DNA of 64,000 nt from SBAX01 sp964646605 (lineage in GTDB: Bacteria; Planctomycetota; Phycisphaerae; UBA1845). Below the pieces are notes generated by a model. The model ran no database searches, was not told the origin of the DNA, and saw nothing but the letters and a program-made list of their open reading frames with translations. This document shows, piece by piece, positions 1-7,478 of this stretch. Numbering within the stretch: position 1 is the stretch's first letter; each line of letters begins with the position of its first letter. Made by a program: the position numbers and the translations under genes. The stretch lies in NCBI GenBank assembly GCA_964646605.1, contig CAZYEX010000137.1, positions 62,001 through 126,000 on the forward strand. Reading direction: 5' to 3'.

Positions 1-330
1 GATCGACAGAATCTCGGAAAAACGCGCCGCGTCCAACTCCTCGATCGGGCACATCGGCGCCACACCCGCGCAGTTCACCAAGACGTCGATCCGTCCGAAG
101 CATTTGGCGGTTTCATCCACCAGGGCGTCGATGTCCGCGGCGCGCGAGAGGTCGGTCGGACGCACGTCGCAGCGCCCGCCCGATTGCACGATCAACCGCT
201 GGGTTTCTTCGAGTTCGCCGGAGGAGCGAGAGGCCGCGACAACTTGGCAACCCTCCGCGGCAAAGCGCTGGCAGATCGCCCGCCCGATTCCTCGTCCCCC
301 GCCCGTCACCACGACCACACGCTCTGCCAT
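1..330 (-). CDS. Short-chain dehydrogenase/reductase, 3' end cut by window edge
   Basis: Only the first 110 codons are present. The start ATG is the complement of 328-330. TGGGRGIGRAI at residues 9-19 is the TGxxxGxG cofactor loop of classical SDRs, and VLVNCAG (N86) matches the structural NNAG motif, so this is an NAD(P)-dependent Rossmann oxidoreductase. The catalytic Ser-Tyr-Lys lies beyond the window, so activity and substrate cannot be judged. It lies 117 nt downstream of the HAD gene on the same strand and may be the last visible gene of the ligase/radical SAM/flavoenzyme operon, although the gap is wider than the others there. Confidence 0.85.
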   Translation of the reverse strand, partial: MAERVVVVTGGGRGIGRAICQRFAAEGCQVVAASRSSGELEETQRLIVQSGGRCDVRPTDLSRAADIDALVDETAKCFGRIDVLVNCAGVAPMCPIEELDAARFSEILSI

Positions 331-447
331 GCCCACCCCACTTTTCCCGGCGTTTCTCGGCTTGACTATGATAATTGCCGTAAGGCTGCGGTGTCCATTC
401 CAAATTCGCGTCTCGTTTGGAATGCCGCCTCTGAACGGCGGACCCTC
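331..447. other. Spacer between HAD and SDR genes
   Basis: A 117-nt gap inside an otherwise tightly packed minus-strand gene set. It holds a weak 5-bp hairpin (CCGCC 425-429 / GGCGG 437-441) without a T run. I see no convincing promoter or terminator, so whether the SDR is co-transcribed is open. Confidence 0.4.
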
Positions 448-1038
448 TCAGGCGGCGACGATTTTGCGCAGCTCGTCGAGTCGGCGAATGACGAAATCGG
501 CCTGGGGGGCGTAGCTGGGCGGCGTTTGTTCGCCGATCATCAGCACGGTGCGCGTGCCGGCGCTTTTGCCGGAAAGAATGTCGAAAAGATAGTCGCCGAC
601 CATCCAACTGCGCGCCGGGTCGGCGTGCAATTCCTCGCAGATGGAGAGCACCGGCGCGGCCGAAGGTTTGATCGCGCCATCCTCGCGCGTACGGACGGCG
701 TCCACGACGATGGCGAATCGACCAAGTATGAAGTCGACGACGGTGCGGGTGTTGCGGGTAAGAATGGCGATGGGATACCCCCCCGATCGCAAGTCATGCA
801 GGACTTCGACGGCATCCTCGTACAGCGTCGCCTCCCGCGCCGCTTGCCATTCGTGCCGCGCGAGGACCTCGACGGCCCGGCCGCGATCGATGTCGTCCAT
901 GACCTCCAGCGCCTCCAAAATCGGCCCCTGGGCGATTCCGATTTCGCGGCGGATGGCGTCGAAATCCAGATAGGGGCGAGTGAGCGTGCCGTCGAGATCG
1001 AGGATCACCGCGGACCGATAGGGCGGTTGAGAATCCAT
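448..1038 (-). CDS. HAD-superfamily phosphatase
   Basis: 196 aa, the usual size for a small HAD hydrolase. Motif I is DLDGT with nucleophile D14 and D16; motif II is the Thr in AILTRNTRT near residue 95; the late acidic motif is MVGDYLFD near residue 147. This matches phosphoglycolate-phosphatase-type enzymes with a helical cap between motifs I and II. The substrate is unknown. The start ATG lies 6 nt after the stop of the flavoenzyme gene, so the two are almost surely co-transcribed, and a role in removing a phosphate from a pathway intermediate is a reasonable inference. Confidence 0.88.
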   Translation of the reverse strand: MDSQPPYRSAVILDLDGTLTRPYLDFDAIRREIGIAQGPILEALEVMDDIDRGRAVEVLARHEWQAAREATLYEDAVEVLHDLRSGGYPIAILTRNTRTVVDFILGRFAIVVDAVRTREDGAIKPSAAPVLSICEELHADPARSWMVGDYLFDILSGKSAGTRTVLMIGEQTPPSYAPQADFVIRRLDELRKIVAA

Positions 1039-1044
1039 GGCTGG

Positions 1045-2544
1045 TTACCGAAAGCGATACATGTTGGCCTGAGCGGGATCGGCCAGCCCCACGAGGTTGT
1101 AGGGTGCGATGAGCTCACGTACCTGCGAATGGAACTCTCGCACATCTGGGGTCGGCGACCGGCGCTCGGATGACAAAGCGCGGACACTCTCATACGCCCT
1201 CTCGACCGCGGCGCGAAACCCACCGTCATGGGCCATGAGGAAGCCGTCGTGGTCGCCGTGCCAACCTCCTCGCCGGCGGTGTTCGCTGCACGTCGCCCCC
1301 GCGAAATAAAGCATCGAAAACGCGACCATGGGCTCGAAATCACGGAATCCGCAATAGCAACCGTGAATGATGGCGTCGAGCAGGTTGATCTCTCCCTTCA
1401 GCGAACGGTCGTACTCCTCCAGTCGTCGGGTGCGATCGGCGTCATCGCGCGATTCCGCGAGGATGCGGACCACACGCTCGATGCCCAGGAGCGTATGGGC
1501 GTTGCCCGCGCTATGCAGGGCGTCGAGGAAGTACGCGGTGTGCGGCAGCATCGCCCAGTTGCGCCCCGCGGCACGTTCCGCCCGTCGTTGCAACCGAGCC
1601 GTCCGTTGAAGCGGCTGCACGGGCCGCGCTTCGGCGAACTGCTCGGCGATCGACGGGAAGCGGCGAAGAAGCGTCGCCCACTCATCTTCCGGCGACATCT
1701 CCGCATCGTCCTCAGAAAACCCATCCGGATTGCCGTCGAGCATGAATCCGGCGCTGGTAATTCCGTTGTCGAAGCGCAGCACCCACATCCAGCCCCCGTC
1801 GAAGACGTGGTGCAACGCGGCCGCATCGCACGGGAAGGGGTGATCGCCCGTCGCGCCGCCCAGCCGTTCATGGATATCGTGCCAGCGTCGAACGCCCCGG
1901 AAGTGAGAGAAAACCGCCCGCGAGTGCGTCCGCAGGTCGGTCGGCCTTACGGGGATATCCAAGTACGACGCCAATGCGCTCGCGGGGCCCGAGGCATCGA
2001 CGACAAAGCCCGCGCGGACATGCAGAGGCGTTCCTTCTCGCGCGGCGACAATCCGCCAAGGATCATCGTCCGTCATGGACTCGATGAGGGTCCGATCGAA
2101 GTACGGGATCGAGGCGGCCTGCACTTCGCGCACCAGAAAGTGATCCACCTCGGCGCGAAACCAGTGCGTGTCGCCGTTCTCCTCGTCGGGATTGGCCGCC
2201 ACCAGCAACTCGTTGGCGTGGTCGGCGCTGGGCGCGAACGCCTCCCCGGCGCGGTGATGAAAGTAGCTGAAACCCCGCTTGAGACCGCAGGCGACGTCCG
2301 GGTACGTGCGTTTCCACGAACCATAGGATGTAAGCGGCAGCAACCGGGGCAAATCGTAACCTTGACAAAGTCCGCGAAGCACGAGGTCGGCTGTGGGCGT
2401 CGAGGACTCGCCGATGGCGAACCGCGGGTGCGTCCCGCGTTCGAGGAGCACAGGCCGCAGACCGATCCGTTGGCACAGCAGTGCGGTCAGGCTCCCCCCG
2501 AACCCACTGCCGATGATGGCCACGTCCGCGACGATCTCGGTCAA
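1045..2544 (-). CDS. FAD-dependent oxidoreductase, flavin halogenase-like
   Basis: 499 aa. The N-terminus has a dinucleotide-binding fold with GSGFGG at residues 12-17, then RFAIGESSTP near residue 43, a motif shared by tryptophan-halogenase-like and geranylgeranyl-reductase-like flavoproteins. The region that in true flavin-dependent halogenases reads WxWxIP is GGWMWVLRFDNG here, so the Trp pair is kept but Ile-Pro is not; chlorination should not be assumed. The start is TTG at 2544, chosen because GGAG lies 8 nt upstream and the reading frame begins just before the FAD fold. It starts 3 nt after the radical SAM stop. Likely a tailoring oxidoreductase of a small pathway. Confidence 0.82.
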   Translation of the reverse strand: MTEIVADVAIIGSGFGGSLTALLCQRIGLRPVLLERGTHPRFAIGESSTPTADLVLRGLCQGYDLPRLLPLTSYGSWKRTYPDVACGLKRGFSYFHHRAGEAFAPSADHANELLVAANPDEENGDTHWFRAEVDHFLVREVQAASIPYFDRTLIESMTDDDPWRIVAAREGTPLHVRAGFVVDASGPASALASYLDIPVRPTDLRTHSRAVFSHFRGVRRWHDIHERLGGATGDHPFPCDAAALHHVFDGGWMWVLRFDNGITSAGFMLDGNPDGFSEDDAEMSPEDEWATLLRRFPSIAEQFAEARPVQPLQRTARLQRRAERAAGRNWAMLPHTAYFLDALHSAGNAHTLLGIERVVRILAESRDDADRTRRLEEYDRSLKGEINLLDAIIHGCYCGFRDFEPMVAFSMLYFAGATCSEHRRRGGWHGDHDGFLMAHDGGFRAAVERAYESVRALSSERRSPTPDVREFHSQVRELIAPYNLVGLADPAQANMYRFR

Positions 2545-2547
2545 GGG

Positions 2548-3465
2548 TCAGGCTCCGCACTCGCACCGAACCGCCGGCGACACCCGCTGCGTTCGATTCA
2601 TTTCCGCAAGTCGCTCGATCCGCCGCGCCCGGCACAGCCCGCAACCCGCAAGCAACTCCGCATCCCAAAGGTCCACAAAGACCCGTCCCCGCGCCAAGGA
2701 CAGACCGAATTCGTGGACCGCCTCCATCGCCCGCAGATCGGGCCGGTGCATCTTGGCGTTGTTTTCGCTGCGCAGCGGCACAATCGAGCAGCACTCCACG
2801 CCGATCGAGAACGCGTGCTCGATGCTCCGCTTCGCCCACGCCGTACCTTCATCGAGCGTCTGAAACGGCGCGGGAAGAAGTATAAACGCGCGAACCGGAA
2901 TCCCGCGCCGGGACAAAAACGAGGTCGCCCGCTCAAAGTCCTCAAGCGTCATCCCCTTGTCGAGTCGGGGAAGAACACGCGGGTCGATCGTTTCCAGACC
3001 CATAGCCACTTGGAGCTGAGGACGAAGCTGATCGGCGAATTCCAGACACCGTCGATCGACGAGCTTGGGGTGGCATTCTACGATGACGGTTTTGCGATCC
3101 TTCACCAATTCCGCAATTCGAGGCCGGTCGGCGCGAGGGACAGCCTGCTCATCGAAGAAGTTGCCCGAGTTGTAGAGCTTCATGTGCGGAGCAAACGGTA
3201 ATTGCCGCAAGGCCCACTCCACCTGCCCCGCCACAGCGCCCGACGGCACCCGCTGCTCGGTCGTGTTCTTCCACAAATCGCAGAAAACGCAGCGAAACGG
3301 GCACTCCCTGTTGGTGATGAAAATCGTGGCCACGTCCTCCACGACGCCAGCCGCGGTGTACTCGGGTTCGACGAAGAATGCGTAGGGACGAGTGGGGTCC
3401 ACCACGTTGCGCGAACCGCGACGCCGGAGAACCGGCGGATCGTCGAGAAGGGAAGTCTCAGCCAT
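2548..3465 (-). CDS. Radical SAM protein
   Basis: 305 aa. CPFRCVFC gives the CX3CX2C cluster at C55, C59 and C62, which binds the 4Fe-4S cluster that cleaves S-adenosylmethionine. The following DLWKNTT resembles the RaSEA/TIGR01210-type radical SAM proteins related to archaeosine synthesis, a tentative assignment. The C-terminus carries extra cysteines (CGLC near residue 275 and a terminal CEC), which may hold a second metal site. There is no SPASM or B12 domain. Its ATG overlaps the end of the ligase gene by 8 nt, and the flavoenzyme follows after 3 nt, so the three are translationally coupled. Substrate unknown. Confidence 0.85.
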   Translation of the reverse strand: MAETSLLDDPPVLRRRGSRNVVDPTRPYAFFVEPEYTAAGVVEDVATIFITNRECPFRCVFCDLWKNTTEQRVPSGAVAGQVEWALRQLPFAPHMKLYNSGNFFDEQAVPRADRPRIAELVKDRKTVIVECHPKLVDRRCLEFADQLRPQLQVAMGLETIDPRVLPRLDKGMTLEDFERATSFLSRRGIPVRAFILLPAPFQTLDEGTAWAKRSIEHAFSIGVECCSIVPLRSENNAKMHRPDLRAMEAVHEFGLSLARGRVFVDLWDAELLAGCGLCRARRIERLAEMNRTQRVSPAVRCECGA

Positions 3466-4789
3466 CGAAGGCGGCCTGGAATGCCCGGCGGTACGTCTGC
3501 GGCGATAGAGGAAAACGCTCGGTCAGAACAGCCACATCAAGCACGCCGTGTTGGAAACGCCGTTTCTCAAAGACGGGCATCTTCAGACCCGTTACGGCCG
3601 CGACGCCCCGAGCGACGATCTCCCCTTTCAGTTGATACAAGCGATCGTGCCGCCAATTCGTCAGGGCGATGAACGGAATCCGTTCCGCCACCTCGACGAC
3701 GTCGGCCAGAGTAAACGGACTGAACGTGCGAAAACCCAGCGACCGCGCCGGAGCGAACGTCCGAGTACATGCGCGGCTCAGCCCGCCGCTGTAGACCAGC
3801 GAATGCTTGACCGAATCCACGCCCCAACCTTCCTGGTAAAGCAGCCGGTTGTTGAGCACGCTGCGGATGGTCAGCTCCGGGTTCTCCTCGATGGGATAGT
3901 CCTTGAGGTTCTCGTCCCCGCCGTCGCCGTCGATCAGATACGTCCAGTCGGGGTAGCGTCGGCGAATCCCACGGCAGAGTGCCAACATCATGGCCCCCGC
4001 TTGTACGTCCAGCGGTTTATAATCCTCGATCACCCGAACGGCCTCCTCCGGGTTCAACGCATCCTCGGGTACTTCGACCGTTTCCAGAAACATCCCCAGT
4101 TGTAGCGCGTCCAGAAACCGCCGGGCCTGCTCGACATCCCGCCCGCCGCCATTCGTGCAAAGCGTGAACGCCTTTAGCCGCGATGGGTCCAGCCCCATCG
4201 TGAGCATCAGGTGATACGTCAAAAGGAACACGGCCCCGCTGTCGATCCCGCCGGAAAAGCAGACTCCGATCGCAGCCCCGGGCGCAAGGGTTCGCAGCCA
4301 CTTGGCGATCCCGTCCGCGGCGGCGGAGACGTAGCGACGACCGATGTCTTCCAAGTCCGTCGCAAGCGGATCGGGCGAGGGCGTGAGGTAGCGCCGATAC
4401 GTGGGGTTGGGGTCCGGGCAGCCCAACAGGGCAATCTCGGTGATGTAATGGGCCGGAACCATCCGCGTATACGTGGGATGGAACTGATCGCCGAGCCCTT
4501 CGCGCCGGGTCCACGCCGCAATCGCGTCGATGCGATGGGCGACGACGAGCGCCGGACCGTCGCTCCGTTTGGCGATGAAATAGCGCATGGGCACGGACAA
4601 GGAGCGGGCCATGCGCACGGTCGCCCCCTCGCGCCCGACCAGGGCAAACGCCCCTTCGATTTTGCGAACCCCCTCGAAATCACCCCTCCCCACGCGCGAC
4701 CGCGCCTCGTCGAGCGAAACGTTGAAAAGAATGTTCGATGACGGGTCGGTGAGGTCCACAACCTCCCGAAGCGAGTGAACGACTGGCAT
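3458..4789 (-). CDS. Asparagine-synthetase-like ATP-dependent ligase
   Basis: 443 aa from ATG 4789, chosen over an upstream ATG at 4936 because GGGAGGAG lies 8 nt before it and the extra 49 codons are unlike the rest. The PP-loop SGGIDS at residues 179-184 and LIDGDGGDEN further on mark the asparagine synthetase ATP-pyrophosphatase domain. The N-terminal part (IEGAFAL, then VRMARSLSVPMRYFIA) is a shrunken class II glutaminase half. Residue 2 is Pro, not the catalytic Cys, so glutamine hydrolysis is not expected. Enzymes of this class make amides, lactams or isopeptide bonds in natural products. First gene of the tightly packed minus-strand cluster. Confidence 0.85.
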   Translation of the reverse strand: MPVVHSLREVVDLTDPSSNILFNVSLDEARSRVGRGDFEGVRKIEGAFALVGREGATVRMARSLSVPMRYFIAKRSDGPALVVAHRIDAIAAWTRREGLGDQFHPTYTRMVPAHYITEIALLGCPDPNPTYRRYLTPSPDPLATDLEDIGRRYVSAAADGIAKWLRTLAPGAAIGVCFSGGIDSGAVFLLTYHLMLTMGLDPSRLKAFTLCTNGGGRDVEQARRFLDALQLGMFLETVEVPEDALNPEEAVRVIEDYKPLDVQAGAMMLALCRGIRRRYPDWTYLIDGDGGDENLKDYPIEENPELTIRSVLNNRLLYQEGWGVDSVKHSLVYSGGLSRACTRTFAPARSLGFRTFSPFTLADVVEVAERIPFIALTNWRHDRLYQLKGEIVARGVAAVTGLKMPVFEKRRFQHGVLDVAVLTERFPLSPQTYRRAFQAAFDG

Positions 4790-4822
4790 GCCTCGAACTC
4801 CTCCCTTGGTTTCTCGGAGAAT

Positions 4823-4865
4823 GTTTCCAGACTCCCCCCCCTCCCAGAGAGAGGGTGGTCTGAAA
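4823..4865. repeat. Imperfect hairpin between flotillin and ligase genes
   Basis: GTTTCCAGAC (4823-4832) faces GTCTGAAAC (4857-4865), and CCCTC (4838-4842) faces GAGGG (4850-4854) inside it. The hairpin lies in the 103-nt gap after the flotillin stop and ends 33 nt before the ligase ATG. It has no T run; it may weaken read-through from the flotillin genes or be a dispersed palindrome. Confidence 0.4.
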
Positions 4866-4892
4866 CAGTTTCTAAGAAAAGCCCAGCGCTGG

Positions 4893-6266
4893 TCAAGCGT
4901 GCTTGGGCGGCTGCGGTCCGCGCGTGGCGGACGCAACGGTGGACAATTCGCCCGTCGGCAGCGATCCGTCCATTCTTTCCGCGATGCTCCTGGTGAGCGA
5001 GCGCAGGTCGATGCCCAAGACCGATTCGAGCGTCGCCAGCGTTTCGGTAAGCATCCGTGCGCGGCCCAGGGCCGCGCCGGCGATCGCCTGACCGCTGCCG
5101 CTGTCGATCACAGTGACGTGGCCCAATTGGACGTTGGAGATGGTCTTGGTGATTTCTTGAACGACCCCGGGAAGCATTTCCGCGAGCATGACTTTCAGGG
5201 CGTCGGGGTTCCGGGAGATGGCTTGTCCGATGCACTCGATCGCCGCAGCCCGGGCCTTGCCTTCTTCGAGGACCGTCGCAGCCGCCCCCTCCGCACTGGC
5301 CTTCGCGGCGTCGCGATCGGCGTTGGCCTTTTTCACCAGGGTGGCCAAGAGCCTCGCCTCCTCGGCCTGAGCCGCGGCGGTCTGTGCCTCCGCCTCCTTG
5401 ATGGACGCCTCCCGGGACAACTCCGCCTGTCGAATGCGCAGAAGGTTGTTCGCTTCGGCGATGGTCTTGTCGGCACCCAGACGGGCCGACTCGGATTTCT
5501 GACGTCCCGTCGCCTCCGCCGTGCGAGCCTCGGCGTCACGCTCCGCCTTCGCCCGACGGGCCAAAGCCTCGGACTCGGCCTCCTTGATGTCCGCATCGGA
5601 CTTGCGCTGGGCCTCGAACTGCCGGGCGCTGGCACGCACATCCGCCGACGCCTTGCGGGCGATCGACTCCAAGTACTGGTCGTCGTCATGCACGTTCTGG
5701 ATGTTCACGCTGTCGATGACCATGCCCAGCTTGCGAAAATCGTCGGTCACCTCGTTCATCACCGTGGCCACGAATTTGTCGCGGTCCTCGACGATCTCCT
5801 CCGGAGTCATCTTCCCGATCACCGCCCGCAGCCCGCCCTCCAGCGTCTCCCGCGCCACCCGCTCCATCTCCTGCTGCGGTTCGCCGAGGAACCGCTCGAT
5901 CGCGTTGCCGCGGATGTCCGGATCGGACGACACCTTGACGTTGGCCACGCCGTTCACGTTGACGGGGATCATCTTCCCCCCCCCGGACTGGGCCTTGACC
6001 TCCAGGGCCACCTGCATGTTGCGCAGACTCAGCAGGGCCACCTTTTCGAGGATCGGGATCACCACCGTGCGTCCGCCGATCAACGTTCGGTAACCCATCG
6101 TCGGACTGGAACTGCGCCCGCTGATCACCAGAAGCTCGCTGGGGTTGCCCACCACGGTGAACTTCGCCACCAGAGCGATGAACGTCGCCAGGACGAACAA
6201 GACGCCCACGCCGATCATGATGCCCGTCCCGACCACGTCCGATTGACTCAACATCCACGCGCTCAT
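4893..6266 (-). CDS. floT: Flotillin-like SPFH membrane scaffold protein
   Basis: 457 aa. One N-terminal membrane helix (residues about 13-37) leads into an SPFH/band 7 domain (VVGNPSELLVISG, VVIPILEKV), followed by a long Ala/Glu-rich coiled coil (about 230-370) and a flotillin-type C-terminal region. Flotillins oligomerise on the inner face of the membrane and organise ordered microdomains. The start overlaps the stop of the partner gene by 4 nt (ATGA at 6263-6266). Pairing with an NfeD/YqiJ-type protein is the standard arrangement of the YqiK/flotillin group and supports the call. Confidence 0.92.
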   Translation of the reverse strand: MSAWMLSQSDVVGTGIMIGVGVLFVLATFIALVAKFTVVGNPSELLVISGRSSSPTMGYRTLIGGRTVVIPILEKVALLSLRNMQVALEVKAQSGGGKMIPVNVNGVANVKVSSDPDIRGNAIERFLGEPQQEMERVARETLEGGLRAVIGKMTPEEIVEDRDKFVATVMNEVTDDFRKLGMVIDSVNIQNVHDDDQYLESIARKASADVRASARQFEAQRKSDADIKEAESEALARRAKAERDAEARTAEATGRQKSESARLGADKTIAEANNLLRIRQAELSREASIKEAEAQTAAAQAEEARLLATLVKKANADRDAAKASAEGAAATVLEEGKARAAAIECIGQAISRNPDALKVMLAEMLPGVVQEITKTISNVQLGHVTVIDSGSGQAIAGAALGRARMLTETLATLESVLGIDLRSLTRSIAERMDGSLPTGELSTVASATRGPQPPKHA

Positions 6267-6907
6267 GCGTTTTCTCCCGACTTGGGTTCGTTTACGAATT
6301 CGTATTCTTCCTTGGACACAACTTCCGCCACGCCGTTGCTCAGCCCCACCACCACCACGCGATCCCCGACCTTGAAGCGATCATCCCCGCGCCGCGCCAC
6401 CGCGGCGAGGAAGCGCTCTCCATTCCTCGAGGGCAACGCGACCTCCCCGCGTCGAGAAGCCTCCAGGGCGATGGTCACGCGGGCCGCTTTGTTGAGATAA
6501 TCGTCCGGGGTCAGGTCGCTTCCGACCCCCGATCGTTTCAACGCCCGAAGCGCCTGATGGACGAGTTGCCCCACCACCAGTGCCCCGATCGTGGCACACG
6601 CCAGCACCACCCCGGAGCGAACCCGGGCCACGTAGGTCAGGGTCGTCCCGAGAAGCCCGAAGGTGACCAGGAAGTAGACGGCGAACTGCATCGAGAACCA
6701 ACTCGACAGCGACAGCCCGTGTCCACCGTGGTGCTCCGTATCCACCCCGTGATGAAGGTCGCCCCCCGCGTGGGCGTCCATTCCCATGCCCCCGGAAAGG
6801 TCGGCATGAACGTCGGTGCCGCCGTGACTGCCGAACAGCACGGAGAGCAGCAACAGCCCGCCGCCCACGATCAGGGCGATGATGTACAACATAGCCACCG
6901 TGGACAT
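6263..6907 (-). CDS. YqiJ/NfeD-type membrane partner of flotillin
   Basis: 214 aa. A first hydrophobic helix (residues 5-24) is followed by a His/Gly/Asp-rich loop, two more membrane helices (about 62-110), and a C-terminal OB-fold domain recognisable from GEVALPSRNGERF and FKVGDRVVVVG. This is the NfeD-like architecture found next to SPFH proteins, thought to help assemble or anchor flotillin. GGAGG lies 8 nt before the ATG at 6907. It is the first gene of a two-gene operon, overlapping flotillin by 4 nt. The His-rich loop (HGGTDVHAD, HHGVDTEHHGGHG) could bind metal, which is only a guess. Confidence 0.85.
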   Translation of the reverse strand: MSTVAMLYIIALIVGGGLLLLSVLFGSHGGTDVHADLSGGMGMDAHAGGDLHHGVDTEHHGGHGLSLSSWFSMQFAVYFLVTFGLLGTTLTYVARVRSGVVLACATIGALVVGQLVHQALRALKRSGVGSDLTPDDYLNKAARVTIALEASRRGEVALPSRNGERFLAAVARRGDDRFKVGDRVVVVGLSNGVAEVVSKEEYEFVNEPKSGENA

Positions 6908-7478
6908 CGTTCATGCCTCCGCCGCCGCGCGAACTCCCGTCCCTGCGGCCACCCTCTGGAACGCGATCTGCAACCAACCCAGGCGCCCCCGCGCCCTAGC
7001 TACTGCATAGCGTACAACGTTCCAGCCCTACGGCCAGTAGAATCCGGGCGATCTTCTCGAATCGCCGCAGCTTCACATGTGTTTTTCGGTACGGCGGCCC
7101 GAAGTAGGGGAGGGCAAAGATCCTCTTTGCCCAGATCAGCGGAACGAAAAGATCCTCTTCGCACGGGAGGGCGAAGACCCTCTTTGCCGGGCGAACGCAA
7201 CGATCCTGTTTGGTATGTGTTTAGTGCCTTTCTCCCCAACAGGGCGGCGGGTCTGCCGGGGAGGGCAAAGATCCTCTTTGCCCAAGGCACGGAAAAACCA
7301 CGGTCTACTTTGGTATGTGAGCGGCATGGGCTCCAACGGCCCGACGAATGTAGCCGGCGGCCAAGCAAAGCGCGACCCCTTGACGACGCACGCCCAAGTC
7401 CGGTGAAACAGGTGCGCGCACCCGCCGTTACCATTGGTTCACATCGGAAAAGCAACCCCGCGCCCCTGCCCAACCCGT
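6908..7478. other. Repeat-bearing gap without a gene
   Basis: No frame here has convincing protein character. The left 100 nt is the upstream region of the YqiJ/flotillin operon and the right end lies downstream of the secreted protein gene. The middle holds an imperfect repeat cluster listed separately. No tRNA, transposase or terminator with a T run was recognised. Confidence 0.6.
7109..7290. repeat. Cluster of short palindromic repeats, core AAGATCCTCTT
   Basis: Two perfect hairpins share the arms GGGCAAAGA / TCTTTGCCC around a TCC loop, at 7112-7132 and 7263-7283. A third copy (7169-7189) reads GGGCGAAGA-CCC-TCTTTGCCG, and a fourth (7145-7162) keeps AAAGATCCTCTTCG. Each good copy is preceded by GGGGA or GGGA. 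A secondary word, TTTGGTATGTG, occurs near 7208 and 7309. The copies are irregularly spaced (32, 25 and about 90 nt), so this is not CRISPR; it resembles a small dispersed palindrome that has multiplied locally. Confidence 0.7.

Noticed and set aside
1045..2544. Tryptophan 7-halogenase as firm name
   Set aside because: WxWxIP is only partly kept (WMWVLR), so halogenation is not supported enough for a specific name.
184..3201. Long plus-strand frames across the ligase cluster (184-1173, 1228-3201)
   Set aside because: Antisense to HAD, FAD and radical SAM genes; Arg/Pro/His-rich and without motifs.
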